This document shows, in pieces, positions 18,695 to 29,425 of a DNA stretch of 64,000 nt. The stretch comes from Pseudomonas baltica (GTDB lineage Bacteria; Pseudomonadota; Gammaproteobacteria; Pseudomonadales; Pseudomonadaceae). Location of the stretch: positions 3,374,501 to 3,438,500 of the forward strand of contig NZ_CP134771.1 of the NCBI RefSeq assembly GCF_031880315.1, given 5' to 3'. A program made the position numbers and the translations under genes. The stretch's first letter is position 1; every line of letters starts with the position of its first letter. Under the pieces are notes generated by a model. It worked only from the letters and a program-made list of their open reading frames with translations, had not been told where the DNA came from and ran no database searches.

Positions 18695-19720
18695 TTACGG
18701 ATTTCTGATTTTATCCATCACTTCCAACGAGCGATTGGCGTTGAGCACTAAACCATAGCTGAGCTTTTCATAAGTGCGAACCACCATCAGCAATCCGGAA
18801 TTTTCGTCCGGTACCTTGACCTGTTGACCGGTTACGCGATCGCGCACGGTCTCGCCGGTCTTGTAGATGGCCAACACGTTGCCATCGACCAAGCCATCAC
18901 GGCGGCCCTTGTTGAGCGTCACCACGTCGAACTTGCCGACCTGGGTGACGCCACGGGGGACATCGATGATCAGGCCATCGATCGGGCTGTTGGGCGGGCT
19001 CGGCATGAAGGTCGAAGTCACCGCATGCTCCTCGGTGCTGAACAACCGATCGCCCAGGCGCACCTCGGTGCTGGAGCGTTGCAGATTGAGGGTCGCGATA
19101 TCGCGCTCGGTGGCGACCACTTCGCCGCCGCCGACGCTGTCGGCATTGATGCCGAGCACTTCGCCGGTAGTGGGGTCGGTGTAGGTCTTGCCCTGGCGGA
19201 AGATTCCGTAGACGGTGTGCTCCGGGCTGAAGGTACCACGCGCATAGATGCGATCGCCCATGCCGCTCAGCACGCGCTCGGCATTGCCGGCAACGATATA
19301 GGGCGCGCGGTCGAATACCGCAGGATCATCGACGATACGGTTGTTGATCAGAAAGGCGTTGATCGCCCCCAACGGAATGGTCGGCACGGCTTCGGCCATC
19401 GGCGAGCTGCGAATATGCGGTGACAATTTGATCGTGCCACGCGACTGTCCGCGCTCGAGCATCAACTGCGGCTGGCCGTCGACATAACTCAGCACCAGGG
19501 TGTCGCCCGGGTAGATGAGATCGGGATTGGCGATCTGCGGGTTGGCATGCCAGATGTTCGGCCACTGCCAAGGCTGCTGCAGAAACTTGCCGGAAATATC
19601 CCACAGCGTATCGCCCTGTACCACCGTGTAGCGCTGTGGATAACCGTCCTTGAGCAACACCTGCGCCTGCACCACGCCCGCGACGGCCAGCAACAGCAAG
19701 GCGAGTAGTGATTTCCTCAT
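18695..19720 (-). CDS. Periplasmic LysM-domain protein
   Basis: From ATG 19720 ([20 protein letters not shown]) the product has 341 residues with a signal peptide cleaved near VQAQ. Residues 30-80 form one LysM domain, [40 protein letters not shown], which binds peptidoglycan glycan chains. The remaining 250 residues are a strand-rich region with no catalytic motif I recognise. The gene is the divergent neighbour of def, as in P. aeruginosa. A role in the cell wall is inferred from the LysM domain only. Confidence 0.9.
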   Translation of the reverse strand: MRKSLLALLLLAVAGVVQAQVLLKDGYPQRYTVVQGDTLWDISGKFLQQPWQWPNIWHANPQIANPDLIYPGDTLVLSYVDGQPQLMLERGQSRGTIKLSPHIRSSPMAEAVPTIPLGAINAFLINNRIVDDPAVFDRAPYIVAGNAERVLSGMGDRIYARGTFSPEHTVYGIFRQGKTYTDPTTGEVLGINADSVGGGEVVATERDIATLNLQRSSTEVRLGDRLFSTEEHAVTSTFMPSPPNSPIDGLIIDVPRGVTQVGKFDVVTLNKGRRDGLVDGNVLAIYKTGETVRDRVTGQQVKVPDENSGLLMVVRTYEKLSYGLVLNANRSLEVMDKIRNP

Positions 19721-19872
19721 GCCGTGAATCCCTTTATTATGTGCGATCACGTGAAACGCGCGCGGTGCGCGAGACTTCTCCTCGTGACGGAGAACGTTTT
19801 CCAGCGGACGCTCAAGATGGGCTGCGCGACCGCTCCTCACAGACTTTACCTCACAGTGCATCAATTACGCAT

Positions 19873-20376
19873 ATGGCTATTTTAAACATCCTCGAATTTC
19901 CAGACCCGCGCCTGCGCACCCTGGCCAAACCGGTGGCTGTGGTCGACGACAAGGTTCGCCAGCTGATCGACGACATGTTTGAAACCATGTACGAGGCGCC
20001 CGGCATCGGGCTGGCCGCGACCCAGGTCAATGTGCACCAGCGCATCGTGGTCATGGACCTCAGCGAAGATCGCAGCGAGCCACGGGTGTTCATCAACCCC
20101 GAGTTCGAAGCCCTGACCGACGAGATGGACCAGTACCAGGAAGGCTGCCTGTCGGTGCCCGGCTTCTACGAGAACGTCGATCGCCCGCAGCGCGTCAAGG
20201 TCAAGGCTCTGGACCGCGACGGCAAAGCGTACGAGTTGATCGCCGAAGGCCTGCTGGCCGTGTGCATCCAGCATGAGTGCGACCACCTCAACGGCAAGCT
20301 GTTCGTCGATTACCTGTCTACGCTCAAGCGCGACCGCATCAAGAAGAAACTCGAAAAACTGCATCGCCAGGCTTGA
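19873..20376 (+). CDS. def: Peptide deformylase
   Basis: A 167-residue metalloenzyme that removes the formyl group from nascent proteins. The three PDF motifs are intact: GIGLAAT (residues 44-50), EGCLS (90-94) and HECDH (134-138), which give Cys and two His metal ligands and the catalytic Glu. The ATG at 19873 gives the canonical N-terminus [14 protein letters not shown]. It begins the def-fmt-rsmB-trkA cluster, so deformylation and formylation enzymes are encoded together. Confidence 0.98.
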   Translation: MAILNILEFPDPRLRTLAKPVAVVDDKVRQLIDDMFETMYEAPGIGLAATQVNVHQRIVVMDLSEDRSEPRVFINPEFEALTDEMDQYQEGCLSVPGFYENVDRPQRVKVKALDRDGKAYELIAEGLLAVCIQHECDHLNGKLFVDYLSTLKRDRIKKKLEKLHRQA

Positions 20377-20388
20377 TCGCCTCCCTCC

Positions 20389-20415
20389 AAAGGCTTGCTG
20401 CGGCAAGCCTTTTTG
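20389..20415 (+). terminator. Terminator-like hairpin between def and fmt
   Basis: AAAGGCTTGC and GCAAGCCTTT are perfect arms with a TGCG loop, followed by T residues. It sits inside the 67-base gap of an otherwise co-oriented gene cluster, so it may limit read-through from def or be overridden; fmt would then need its own promoter. Confidence 0.75.
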
Positions 20416-20443
20416 TTTCAAGACTTTTACTGAAGAGGCTGCC

Positions 20444-21376
20444 ATGCGCATCGTTTTTGCGGGTACTCCCGAATTTGCCGCCGATCACCTCAAGGCCCTG
20501 CTCGACAGCCCCTACGAGGTTGTCGCGGTGTACACCCAGCCTGATCGCCCGGCCGGTCGCGGGCAAAAACTGATGCCCAGCCCGGTCAAGCAGCTGGCAT
20601 TGCAGCACAGCATCCCGGTGTACCAGCCGCAAACCCTGCGCAATCCCGACGCCCAGGCAGAGCTTGCCGCACTCGAGCCGGACCTGATGGTGGTGGTGGC
20701 CTACGGGCTGATCCTGCCCCAGGTGGTGCTGGATATCCCGCGCCTGGGTTGCATCAACAGCCATGCCTCGCTGCTGCCACGCTGGCGCGGTGCGGCGCCG
20801 ATCCAGCGCGCCGTGGAAGCCGGCGATGCCGAGAGTGGCGTGACGGTGATGCGCATGGAGGCCGGCCTCGACACCGGGCCGATGCTGCTCAAGGTCAGTA
20901 CCCCGATCAGTGGCGACGACACCGGCGGCAGCCTGCACGACCGCCTGGCACAGATGGGTCCGCCCGCTGTGCTGCAAGCCATTGCCGGGCTCGACGCTGG
21001 CACCCTGACTGGCGAGGTTCAAGACGACAGCCTGGCCACCTACGCCCACAAGCTCAACAAGGATGAAGCGCGGATCGACTGGCAGCGTCCGGCGCTCGAG
21101 CTCGAACGCCTGGTGCGGGCCTTCTTCCCGAGGCCGATAACCCATAGCCTGCTGGCTGGCGAAGCGGTCAAGGTGCTAGCGGCTCACGTTGCCGAAGGGC
21201 AGGGCGCGCCAGGGCAGATCCTCAGCGCCAGCAAGGACGGCCTGGTGGTCGCCTGTGGCAGTCAGGCGCTGTGCCTGACTCGCCTGCAACTGCCCGGCGG
21301 CAAACCGCTGAACTTCAGTGACTTGTTCAACAGCCGCCGCGAAAAATTCGCCGTCGGTACGGTGCTTGGTCAATGA
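20444..21376 (+). CDS. fmt: Methionyl-tRNA formyltransferase
   Basis: A 310-residue enzyme that formylates initiator Met-tRNA with 10-formyltetrahydrofolate. N105 and H107 in [17 protein letters not shown] and D143 in GLDTGPM form the catalytic triad of the formyltransferase domain; the C-terminal OB-like domain begins near residue 205. ATG 20444 gives the typical N-terminus [12 protein letters not shown]. The stop overlaps the rsmB start by four bases (ATGA), suggesting coupling. Confidence 0.98.
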   Translation: MRIVFAGTPEFAADHLKALLDSPYEVVAVYTQPDRPAGRGQKLMPSPVKQLALQHSIPVYQPQTLRNPDAQAELAALEPDLMVVVAYGLILPQVVLDIPRLGCINSHASLLPRWRGAAPIQRAVEAGDAESGVTVMRMEAGLDTGPMLLKVSTPISGDDTGGSLHDRLAQMGPPAVLQAIAGLDAGTLTGEVQDDSLATYAHKLNKDEARIDWQRPALELERLVRAFFPRPITHSLLAGEAVKVLAAHVAEGQGAPGQILSASKDGLVVACGSQALCLTRLQLPGGKPLNFSDLFNSRREKFAVGTVLGQ

Positions 21377-22680
21377 ACCCGCGTCTGGCCGCTGCCCACG
21401 CCTTGGCCGCCGTCCTCAGCGGCAAGGCGTCACTGAACAGTTCGCTGCCCAAGCAGCTCGACAAGGTCGAGGCCCGCGACCGCGGTCTCACTCAAGACCT
21501 GGCCTTCGGCACCGCGCGTTGGCAGCCACGGCTGTCGGCGTTGGCTGAACGCTTGCTGCAAAAGCCCTTCAAGGCCGCCGATGCCGACGTCGAAGCGTTG
21601 ATGCTGGTGGGCCTGTACCAACTGTTCTATTCCCGCGTCCCGGCGCACGCCGCGATTGGCGAGACCGTGGGCTGCGCCGACAAGCTGAAAAAGCCGTGGG
21701 CCAAGGGTCTGCTCAATGCCGTGCTGCGCCGCGCGCAACGCGAAGGGGTGGAAATCCTCGCCGAACTCGAGCGCGATCCGGTGGTGCGCACCGCCCACCC
21801 GCGCTGGCTGCAGAAGTCCCTCAAGGCCTTCTGGCCCGAGCAATGGGAAGCCATCTGCGCGGCCAACAATGCCCATCCGCCGATGATCCTGCGGGTCAAT
21901 CGCCGTCACCATAGCCGCGATGCCTACCTGCAATTGCTCAGCGCCGCTGGCGTCGCCGCCACGCCGTGCACCTTCAGCAGCGACGGCATCGTGCTCGCCG
22001 CCGCCTGCGACGTGCGCGACCTGCCGGGCTTTGCCGAGGGCTGGATCAGCGTTCAGGACGAGGCCGCGCAACTGGCCGCCGAGCTGCTCGATCTTGCCCC
22101 CGGCCAGCGCGTGCTCGACGCCTGCTGCGCCCCCGGCGGCAAGACCTGCCACCTGCTCGAAGCCCAGGCCGATCTTCAGGCCGTAGTAGCGGTCGACCTC
22201 GAAGCCAAGCGCCTGGTGCGGGTGCGTGAGAACCTTGATCGGCTCGGGCTGGACGCGCAACTGATCGCCGCCGACGGCCGCGATACCGCCGCCTGGTGGG
22301 ACGGCCAGCCGTTCCAGCGCATCCTGCTCGACGCGCCATGCTCGGCCACCGGTGTGATACGTCGGCATCCGGACATCAAGCTGACTCGCCAACCGGACGA
22401 CATCGCCGCGCTGGCCACCCTGCAAGGCGAACTGCTCGATGCGCTGTGGCCGACCCTGCAAGTGGGCGGCATCCTGCTGTATGCCACTTGTTCGACACTG
22501 CCGACCGAAAACACCGAGGTCGTCGCCGCGTTCCTCGCCCGCACGTCAGGTGCCCGCGAACTCGACCTCGCCACCCAGGCCGGTATCAAGCAGCCCCACG
22601 GCCGCCAACTGCTGGCGCAGGAAGGCGGGCACGATGGTTTCTACTACGCCAAGCTGATCAAGATCGCGGCAGGTCACTGA
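21373..22680 (+). CDS. rsmB: 16S rRNA m5C967 methyltransferase
   Basis: This 435-residue enzyme methylates C967 of 16S rRNA. An N-terminal NusB-like helical domain (to about residue 140) is followed by a SAM-dependent methyltransferase with [20 protein letters not shown] and the two catalytic cysteines in [10 protein letters not shown] and YATCST. Length and order match RsmB/Sun. It overlaps fmt by four bases and is followed 11 bases later by trkA, as in other Pseudomonas. Confidence 0.97.
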   Translation: MNPRLAAAHALAAVLSGKASLNSSLPKQLDKVEARDRGLTQDLAFGTARWQPRLSALAERLLQKPFKAADADVEALMLVGLYQLFYSRVPAHAAIGETVGCADKLKKPWAKGLLNAVLRRAQREGVEILAELERDPVVRTAHPRWLQKSLKAFWPEQWEAICAANNAHPPMILRVNRRHHSRDAYLQLLSAAGVAATPCTFSSDGIVLAAACDVRDLPGFAEGWISVQDEAAQLAAELLDLAPGQRVLDACCAPGGKTCHLLEAQADLQAVVAVDLEAKRLVRVRENLDRLGLDAQLIAADGRDTAAWWDGQPFQRILLDAPCSATGVIRRHPDIKLTRQPDDIAALATLQGELLDALWPTLQVGGILLYATCSTLPTENTEVVAAFLARTSGARELDLATQAGIKQPHGRQLLAQEGGHDGFYYAKLIKIAAGH

Positions 22681-22691
22681 GAGGAACACGG

Positions 22692-24065
22692 ATGAAAATC
22701 ATCATCCTCGGCGCGGGGCAGGTGGGCGGCACGCTGGCAGAGCATCTGGCCAGCGAAGCCAACGACATCACCGTCATCGACACCAACGCCGAGCTGCTGC
22801 GGGCGCTGGGCGATCGCCTCGACATCCGCACCATCCAGGGCCACGGCGCGTTCCCTACCGTGCTGCGCCAGGCCGGCGCCGACGATGCCGACATGCTGGT
22901 GGCCGTCACCAACAGTGACGAAACCAACATGATCGCCTGCCAGATCGCCTACACCCTGTTCCACACCCCGACCAAGATCGCCCGTGTCCGTGCGGCTGCC
23001 TACCTGACCCGGCCGGAGCTGTTCGAGAACGAGCACATCCCGGTGGACGTGCTGATCAGCCCGGAACAGTTGGTCACCAACTACATCAAGCGCCTGATCG
23101 AGCACCCCGGCGCCTTGCAGGTGATCGATTTCGCCGACGGCAAAGTGCAACTGGTCGGCATGAAGGCCTACTACGGCGGCCCGATGGTGGGCCAGCAGTT
23201 GCGCCAGATTCGCCGCCACATGCCCAACGTCGACACCCGCGTGGCAGCGATCTTTCGCCGTGACCGGCCGATCCTGCCCCGTGGCGATACCGTGATCGAG
23301 GCCGACGACGAGGTGTTCTTCATCGCTGCCAAAGGCGATATCCGCGCAGTGATGGCCGAACTGCGCGGCGTCGACGAGCACAACAAGCGCATCGTCATCG
23401 CCGGCGGCGGGCAGATCGGCGAGCGGCTGGCCGAAGCCATCGAAAGCCGCTATCAGGTGAAGATCATCGAGATGAACGCAGCGCGCTGCCGGCACCTGTC
23501 CGATACCCTCGACAGCACCGTGGTGCTCCAGGGCAGCGCCTCGGATCGCGACCTGATGCTGGAAGAGAACATCGCCCAGGCCGACATCTTCTTGGCCCTG
23601 ACCAACGACGACGAAGCCAACATCATGTCGTCGTTACTGGCAAAGCGCCTCGGCGCGCGCAAGGTGATGACCATCATCAACAACCCCGCCTATGTCGACC
23701 TGGTGCAAGGCGGCGAGATCGACATCGCCATCAGCCCGCAGCTGGCCACCATCGGCACTTTGCTCGCCCACGTGCGCCGCGGCGACATCGTCAGCGTTCA
23801 CTCGCTACGGCGCGGCGCGGCTGAAGCCATCGAGGCCATTGCCCATGGCGATGCGCGTTCGAGCAAGGTCATCGGCCGCAGCATCGATCGCATCGTTTTG
23901 CCGCCAGGCACCACCATCGGCGCGATCATCCGCAACGACGAGGTGATCATCGCCCACGGCGACACGATGATCGAAGCAGGGGATCACGTGATTCTGTTCG
24001 TTGTGGATAAAAAGCAGATTCGCGAAGTGGAGAAGCTGTTTCATGTGGGGCTGAGCTTCTTCTAG
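22692..24065 (+). CDS. trkA: Trk potassium uptake NAD-binding subunit
   Basis: From ATG 22692 the product is 457 residues, with GAGG about seven bases upstream. Two tandem RCK units each begin with a Rossmann loop ([10 protein letters not shown] at the start and [10 protein letters not shown] near residue 236) and each is followed by a TrkA-C domain. This peripheral membrane protein gates the TrkH/TrkG potassium channel in response to nucleotides. No trkH gene lies in the window. A perfect DnaA box occurs near its 3' end (24002-24010), and a REP cluster follows. Confidence 0.97.
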   Translation: MKIIILGAGQVGGTLAEHLASEANDITVIDTNAELLRALGDRLDIRTIQGHGAFPTVLRQAGADDADMLVAVTNSDETNMIACQIAYTLFHTPTKIARVRAAAYLTRPELFENEHIPVDVLISPEQLVTNYIKRLIEHPGALQVIDFADGKVQLVGMKAYYGGPMVGQQLRQIRRHMPNVDTRVAAIFRRDRPILPRGDTVIEADDEVFFIAAKGDIRAVMAELRGVDEHNKRIVIAGGGQIGERLAEAIESRYQVKIIEMNAARCRHLSDTLDSTVVLQGSASDRDLMLEENIAQADIFLALTNDDEANIMSSLLAKRLGARKVMTIINNPAYVDLVQGGEIDIAISPQLATIGTLLAHVRRGDIVSVHSLRRGAAEAIEAIAHGDARSSKVIGRSIDRIVLPPGTTIGAIIRNDEVIIAHGDTMIEAGDHVILFVVDKKQIREVEKLFHVGLSFF

Positions 24066-24076
24066 GAAGTTGCTAA

Positions 24077-24232
24077 TGGCCCCTTCGCGGGCAAGCCCTG
24101 CTCCCACACGCGTACACCGCACCATTGTGGGAGCAAGGCTTGCCCGCGAAGAGGCCGGTACTATTTACCCAAAAACCATAGAATCTCCCACAGTTTGAAA
24201 TACGATCCCTGTGGGAGTGGGCTTGCGCAAGA
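24077..24232. repeat. REP cluster between trkA and the acyltransferase gene
   Basis: Two inverted units near 24078-24110 (cccttcgcgggcaagccctg) and 24126-24156 (gtgggagcaaggcttgcccg), then a third partial unit near 24208-24231 (ctgtgggagtgggcttgcgc). They occupy most of the convergent gap. Confidence 0.85.
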
Positions 24233-25120
24233 TCAATACCACCGAGCCTCGCCCGCAGGCCGCTTCTTGAAGCGCTTCATGCTCCACATGTATTGGCTCG
24301 GATACGCCCGCACATACTTCTCCACCACCTTGCTCATCGCTGCCGCAGCGGTGGTGGTATCGGTGCTATACATGTCCTCGGGCGCGGCCTCGAGGATCAC
24401 CTTGAAGCCCGAACCGTCCGGCAGGCGCAAGGCATGCAGGAACACCCCGACGGCCTTGCCACCCGCGAGCATGTTGGGCACAAACTTGCTGGTCAGCGCC
24501 TGGGTCCCGAGGAACGGCACGAAGATGCCCGCCGATTCCGCCGGCTCCGGATCAGCCGGAATGCCCACCTGACCGCCTTTGCGCACTTCCTTGATGATGC
24601 TGAGGATGCCTTCCTTGGTCGACGCCGCCACGCGATTGCCCAGTTGCACGCGCTGCTGGCGCAGCAGGTCGTCCACCGCCTTGAGCTTGGGCGGCCGGTA
24701 GAAGATGATCGGTTTGCATTGGCTGCAATAGAAGTGGTTGAGGACTTCCCAGTTGCCCAGGTGGCTGGTGATGCCGACCACACCCTTGCCGGTGGCCAGC
24801 GCGGCGGTGAGCACTTCGAGGCCTTCGACTTCGCGCACCAGGTCGATGGAACGTTGCGCCGGCCAGATCCACGCGCAGGCACTTTCGGTGAACGACTTGC
24901 CGATGTCCATCAGGCTCTGGCCTACCAGGCGCTCACGGGCGGCCGGGTCGAGCTCGGGGAAGCACTTGGCGAGGTTGATACGCACCACCTCGCGTGAACG
25001 GTTGGGCAGCTTCCACATCAGCCACCCCATGGCCGTACCGACGCGCTGCACGGCACGCCACGGCAACAAGGCGAACAGGCGCAACGCCCCGACCATGATG
25101 GCGCCTTTGAACTTTTCCAC
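24233..25120 (-). CDS. LpxL/HtrB-type lipid A acyltransferase
   Basis: A 295-residue inner-membrane protein of the lysophospholipid acyltransferase superfamily. An N-terminal membrane segment (MVGALRLFALLPW) leads to the HLGNWE motif at residues 120-125, the catalytic HX4E, followed by IIFYRPPK and VGIPADPEPAESAGIFVPFLG. These features match secondary lipid A acyltransferases. It is syntenic with P. aeruginosa PA0011, reported as an LpxL homologue that adds a lauroyl-type chain. Which position it acylates cannot be read from sequence. It is transcribed towards trkA. Confidence 0.9.
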   Translation of the reverse strand: MEKFKGAIMVGALRLFALLPWRAVQRVGTAMGWLMWKLPNRSREVVRINLAKCFPELDPAARERLVGQSLMDIGKSFTESACAWIWPAQRSIDLVREVEGLEVLTAALATGKGVVGITSHLGNWEVLNHFYCSQCKPIIFYRPPKLKAVDDLLRQQRVQLGNRVAASTKEGILSIIKEVRKGGQVGIPADPEPAESAGIFVPFLGTQALTSKFVPNMLAGGKAVGVFLHALRLPDGSGFKVILEAAPEDMYSTDTTTAAAAMSKVVEKYVRAYPSQYMWSMKRFKKRPAGEARWY

Positions 25121-25158
25121 AGGTCACTCCTGAATGTGCGAGGGCGCCATTGTACCCG

Positions 25159-25710
25159 TCAGCGGCTCAGGATGGCGTAGCGATCACAATCGGTGGTGTG
25201 GTCCAAGACCATGCCCGAGGCCTGCATGAAGGCGTAGCAGATGGTCGGCCCGACAAAGGTGAAGCCTGCCTTTTTGAGGGCCTTGCTCATGGCCGCAGCC
25301 TGTTCGGTCTGGGTCGGCATGGCGCTGCGGTCGGGGTGATGGTTGACGATGGGCTGGCCGCCGACAAAGGACCACAAAAACCCTACCGGGTCCTCCAGCT
25401 GCAACCAGGCCAGAGCATTCTTGCGCGCACCGGTGACCTTGCCGCGATGGCGGATGATGCCCGGATCGAGCATCAACGCCTCGACCTCGGCGTCGGTCAT
25501 GCGCGCCAGGCGCTGCGGATCGAAACCGAACATCACCTTGCGGTAGTGCGCGCGCTTCTTGAGCACCGTGATCCATGACAGGCCGGCCTGGAACCCTTCG
25601 AGCAAAAGAAGTTCGAAGAGCGCGGCGGGGTCGCGCAACGGCACCCCCCACTCATGATCGTGATAATCCTGATAAAGCGGGTCTTCTGTACACCAAAAGC
25701 AGCGCGGCAT
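25159..25710 (-). CDS. tag: DNA-3-methyladenine glycosylase I
   Basis: From ATG 25710 the enzyme has 183 residues, MPRCFWCTEDPLYQDYHDHEWG, the usual N-terminus including zinc-ligand Cys and His; the second part of the zinc site is near the C-terminus (HTTDCDR). LLLEGFQAGLSWITVLKKR is the conserved core with the helix-hairpin-helix nearby. Tag excises 3-methyladenine from alkylated DNA. It is divergent from glyQ with a short 82-base gap. Confidence 0.96.
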   Translation of the reverse strand: MPRCFWCTEDPLYQDYHDHEWGVPLRDPAALFELLLLEGFQAGLSWITVLKKRAHYRKVMFGFDPQRLARMTDAEVEALMLDPGIIRHRGKVTGARKNALAWLQLEDPVGFLWSFVGGQPIVNHHPDRSAMPTQTEQAAAMSKALKKAGFTFVGPTICYAFMQASGMVLDHTTDCDRYAILSR

Positions 25711-25792
25711 AAGGCTCCAAGGGTGAGAGGCGAAGCAGAATCGGGGTATACTCCCGCTCTTTATATTCGCAGCCCAAGACACAGGTGAATTT

Positions 25793-26740
25793 GTGAGCCA
25801 GCCTACGCCAGCCGTGCGTACCTTCCAAGACTTGATCCTCGCCCTCCAGCAATACTGGGCCGAGCAAGGTTGCGTGGTACTTCAGCCCTACGATATGGAA
25901 GTAGGCGCCGGCACTTTTCATACCGCCACGTTCCTGCGCGCCATCGGCCCGGAAACCTGGAATGCTGCCTACGTGCAGCCCAGCCGTCGCCCTACCGACG
26001 GCCGCTACGGTGAAAACCCCAACCGCCTGCAGCACTACTATCAGTTTCAGGTGGTTCTCAAGCCCAACCCCGACAATTTCCAGGAGCTGTACCTTGGCTC
26101 GCTGAAGCACATCGGCCTCGATCCGCTGGTGCACGACGTGCGTTTCGTCGAAGACAACTGGGAGTCGCCGACACTGGGTGCGTGGGGCCTGGGCTGGGAA
26201 ATCTGGCTCAACGGCATGGAAGTTTCGCAATTCACCTACTTCCAGCAAGTGGGCGGCATCGAGTGCTACCCGGTCACCGGTGAAATCACCTACGGCCTCG
26301 AGCGCCTGGCCATGTACCTGCAAGGCGTGGACTCGGTCTACGACCTGGTCTGGACCGACGGCCCATTCGGCAAGGTCACCTATGGCGACGTGTTCCACCA
26401 GAACGAAGTGGAGCAGTCGACCTACAACTTCGAACACGCCAACGTCGAGAAGCTCTTCGAGCTGTTCGACTTCTATGAAAGCGAAGCCAACCGCCTGATC
26501 GAGCTGCAACTGCCGTTGCCGACCTACGAAATGGTCCTCAAGGCCTCGCACACCTTCAACCTGCTCGACGCCCGTCGCGCCATCTCGGTGACCGCGCGCC
26601 AGCAGTACATTCTGCGCGTGCGCACCCTGGCCCGCGCCGTGGCGCAAAGCTACCTGCAAGCCCGCGCCAAGCTGGGCTTCCCGATGGCACCCCCTGATCT
26701 GCGTGATGAAGTGTTGGCTAAGCTGGAGGCTGCACAATGA
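25793..26740 (+). CDS. glyQ: Glycyl-tRNA synthetase alpha subunit
   Basis: A 315-residue catalytic subunit. The start is GTG 25793 with AGGTG seven bases upstream; the first residues read (M)[18 protein letters not shown]. The class II core is evident: [44 protein letters not shown], and [22 protein letters not shown]. The subunit forms an alpha2beta2 tetramer with GlyS. The stop overlaps the glyS start by four bases (ATGA), consistent with balanced synthesis. Confidence 0.98.
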   Translation: MSQPTPAVRTFQDLILALQQYWAEQGCVVLQPYDMEVGAGTFHTATFLRAIGPETWNAAYVQPSRRPTDGRYGENPNRLQHYYQFQVVLKPNPDNFQELYLGSLKHIGLDPLVHDVRFVEDNWESPTLGAWGLGWEIWLNGMEVSQFTYFQQVGGIECYPVTGEITYGLERLAMYLQGVDSVYDLVWTDGPFGKVTYGDVFHQNEVEQSTYNFEHANVEKLFELFDFYESEANRLIELQLPLPTYEMVLKASHTFNLLDARRAISVTARQQYILRVRTLARAVAQSYLQARAKLGFPMAPPDLRDEVLAKLEAAQ

Positions 26741-28791
26741 GTGCTCAAGATTTCCTGGTTGAACTGGGCACCGGAGAACTGCCTCCCAAGGCCCTGAATA
26801 CCTTGGCTGACGCCTTTCTGGCCGGTATCGAAAAAGGCCTGCACAGCGCCGGCCTGAACTTCACCGCAAAAAAAGCCTATGCCGCGCCGCGCCGCCTGGC
26901 AGTACTGCTCACCGCGCTGGACGTGCAGCAACCCGATCGCAGCATCAACCTCGACGGCCCACCCCGTCAGGCCGCGTTCGATGCCGACGGCAAGCCGACC
27001 CAGGCCGCATTGGGCTTCGCTAAAAAATGCGGCGTCGAGCTGAGCGAAATCGATCAAAGCGGCGCCAAGCTGCGCTTCAGCCAGCACATCGCCGGCAAGC
27101 CGACCGTGAGCCTGCTGCCGCAAATCGTCGAAGATTCGCTCAACGACCTGCCGATTCCCAAGCGCATGCGCTGGGGTGCGCGCAAAGAAGAATTCGTCCG
27201 CCCGACCCAGTGGCTGGTGATGCTGTTTGGCGAGCAGGTCGTCGACTGCACTATCCTCGCGCAAACGGCAGGTCGAGACTCCCGTGGCCACCGCTTCCAT
27301 CATCCCGAAAACGTGCGCATCAGCGCCCCGGCCAACTATGCCGAGGACCTGCGCAAGGCCCACGTGCTGGCCGATGCCGAGGAGCGTCGCGAGCTGATCA
27401 GCAAGCGCACCGTCGAGCTTGCGACCCAGCAGGAAGGCACCGCGATCATGCCGGCCGGCCTGCTGGAAGAAGTCGCCGCACTGGTCGAGTGGCCGGTGCC
27501 GCTGGTGTGCTCGTTCGAGGAGCGTTTCCTCGAAGTGCCTCAGGAAGCGCTGATCACCACCATGCAGGACAACCAGAAGTACTTCTGCCTGCTGGACGCC
27601 GACGGCAAACTGCTGCCGCGCTTCATCACCGTGGCCAACGTCGAGAGCAAAGATCCTCGGCAGATCGTCTCCGGTAACGAGAAGGTCGTACGTCCACGCC
27701 TGACCGACGCCGAGTTCTTCTTCAAGCAAGACAAGAAGCAGCCGCTCGAGACGTTCAATCAGCGCCTCGAAAACGTGGTGTTCCAGGCGCAGCTGGGCAG
27801 CGTCTACGACAAGGCCGTGCGGGTCGCCAAGCTGGCCGCGTTCATTGCCCCGCGCATTGGCGGCGACGCCGAGCGTGCGTCCCGTGCCGGCCTGCTGTCC
27901 AAGTGCGACCTGGCCACCGCCATGGTTGGCGAGTTCCCGGAGATGCAAGGTGTCGCCGGTTACTACTACGCCCTCAATGACGGCGAGCCTGACGATGTCG
28001 CCCTGGCTCTGAACGAGCAATACATGCCTCGTGGTGCCGGCGCCGAACTGCCGACCACCCTGACCGGTGCCGCCGTGGCCATCGCCGACAAGCTCGATAC
28101 CCTGGTGGGTATCTTCGGCATCGGCATGCTGCCCACCGGCAGCAAAGACCCGTACGCCCTGCGTCGTGCGGCCCTGGGCGTGCTGCGCATCCTCATCGAG
28201 AAGCAACTCGACCTCGACCTGACCGAAGCCGTGGCCTTCGCCGTCTCGGCCCTGGGCACCAAGGTCAAGGGCGCTGGCCTGGCCGATCAAGTGCTGGAGT
28301 TCATCTTCGACCGCCTGCGTGCCCGTTATGAAGACGAAGGCACTGAAGTCGCCGTGTACCTGTCGGTGCGCGCGCTCAAGCCAGGTTCGGCGCTGGACTT
28401 CGATCAACGCGTGCAAGCCGTTCAAGCCTTCCGTCGACTGCCGGAAGCCGCCGCCCTGGCCGCCGTCAACAAGCGCGTGTCCAACCTGTTGAGCAAGGCC
28501 GAAGGAGGCGTGGCGGCAACCGTCGAACCCAAGTACTTCGACAACGCCAACGAGTTCTCGCTGTACTCGGCCATCCAACAAGCCGACAACGCTGTGGCGC
28601 CGATGGCTGCCAGCCGTCAGTACCGCGAAGCCCTGGCACGCCTGGCCGCACTGCGCGAACCGGTCGACGCCTTCTTCGAGGCGGTGATGGTCAACGCTGA
28701 AGACCCGGCGGTGCGAGCCAACCGCTACGCGCTGCTGGCGCGCCTGCGTGGCTTGTTCCTGGGCGTTGCCGATATTTCGCTGCTGGGGTAA
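26737..28791 (+). CDS. glyS: Glycyl-tRNA synthetase beta subunit
   Basis: A 684-residue protein, starting [20 protein letters not shown], that is full length for GlyS. It provides tRNA binding for the alpha2beta2 synthetase; [21 protein letters not shown], the HD-like core and the C-terminal anticodon-binding region (from about residue 580) are recognisable. Translation is probably coupled to glyQ. gmhB follows after four bases. A 727-codon open frame on the opposite strand is a GC-rich shadow. Confidence 0.98.
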   Translation: MSAQDFLVELGTGELPPKALNTLADAFLAGIEKGLHSAGLNFTAKKAYAAPRRLAVLLTALDVQQPDRSINLDGPPRQAAFDADGKPTQAALGFAKKCGVELSEIDQSGAKLRFSQHIAGKPTVSLLPQIVEDSLNDLPIPKRMRWGARKEEFVRPTQWLVMLFGEQVVDCTILAQTAGRDSRGHRFHHPENVRISAPANYAEDLRKAHVLADAEERRELISKRTVELATQQEGTAIMPAGLLEEVAALVEWPVPLVCSFEERFLEVPQEALITTMQDNQKYFCLLDADGKLLPRFITVANVESKDPRQIVSGNEKVVRPRLTDAEFFFKQDKKQPLETFNQRLENVVFQAQLGSVYDKAVRVAKLAAFIAPRIGGDAERASRAGLLSKCDLATAMVGEFPEMQGVAGYYYALNDGEPDDVALALNEQYMPRGAGAELPTTLTGAAVAIADKLDTLVGIFGIGMLPTGSKDPYALRRAALGVLRILIEKQLDLDLTEAVAFAVSALGTKVKGAGLADQVLEFIFDRLRARYEDEGTEVAVYLSVRALKPGSALDFDQRVQAVQAFRRLPEAAALAAVNKRVSNLLSKAEGGVAATVEPKYFDNANEFSLYSAIQQADNAVAPMAASRQYREALARLAALREPVDAFFEAVMVNAEDPAVRANRYALLARLRGLFLGVADISLLG

Positions 28792-28795
28792 AGCC

Positions 28796-29347
28796 GTGAA
28801 ACTGCTGATACTCGATCGTGACGGGGTGATCAACCAGGACTCCGACGCCTACATCAAGTCGCTGGAGGAGTGGATCCCCATCCCCGGCGCGATCGAGGCC
28901 ATCGCGCAGTTGAGCAAGGCCGGCTGGACAGTGGCCGTGGCCACCAACCAGTCCGGCATCGCTCGCGGCTATTACAGCGTCGAAGTGCTCGATGCCATGC
29001 ACCAGCGTCTGCGCGACCTGGTGCAGGCGCAGGGCGGCGAAGTCGGCTTGATCGTCTACTGCCCTCATGGGCCGAATGACGGCTGCCGATGCCGGAAACC
29101 GCTTCCGGGGATGTTGCAAAACATTTCAGAGCATTACCATACGACACTGGCCGGTATCTGGTTCGTCGGCGACAGCGCCAGTGACCTGGACGCCGCCGTG
29201 GCCGTCGACTCTCAGCCTGTATTGGTGAAAACCGGTAAAGGCCAACGCACGCTCGGCAAGTCACTGCCGGCGGGCACATTGATTTTCGAGGATCTGGCCG
29301 AGGTGGCCAGAACACTTATCCACAACGCTGGCGCTTCCCACGCCTAG
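28796..29347 (+). CDS. gmhB: D-glycero-beta-D-manno-heptose-1,7-bisphosphate 7-phosphatase
   Basis: From GTG 28796 the enzyme has 183 residues: MKLLILDRDGVINQDSDAY contains the HAD nucleophile Asp and acid/base Asp (DRDGVIN). VATNQSGIARG is motif II, and CPHGPNDGCRCRKP is the zinc-binding loop (Cys, His, Cys, Cys) that characterises GmhB. GDSASDLDAA is motif IV. It removes the C7 phosphate in ADP-heptose synthesis for LPS core. It is four bases after glyS and 78 bases before plsC, likely one transcript. A DnaA box lies near its 3' end. Confidence 0.96.
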   Translation: MKLLILDRDGVINQDSDAYIKSLEEWIPIPGAIEAIAQLSKAGWTVAVATNQSGIARGYYSVEVLDAMHQRLRDLVQAQGGEVGLIVYCPHGPNDGCRCRKPLPGMLQNISEHYHTTLAGIWFVGDSASDLDAAVAVDSQPVLVKTGKGQRTLGKSLPAGTLIFEDLAEVARTLIHNAGASHA

Positions 29348-29425
29348 GCCGCGGGCAATCCATCGCCCCGCCCAGCCCGGAATCGCCGCCATCAGGCGGG
29401 CATGCCCCGCAACGGTAATCACCGC

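Noticed and set aside
19748..19762. A parS-like core, CACGTGAAAC, upstream of def
   Set aside because: Only one half matches TGTTTCACGTGAAACA; the other arm is wrong, so it is not counted as parS.
24233..25120. Acyltransferase as a phospholipid enzyme like PlsC
   Set aside because: HLGNWE with the N-terminal single anchor and the LpxL-type downstream motifs fit the lipid A branch, not PlsC; the plsC gene is separately present at 29426.
26650..28833. A 727-codon open frame on the minus strand opposite glyS
   Set aside because: glyS is unmistakable on the plus strand; the antisense frame has no recognisable domain and reflects GC-rich third positions.
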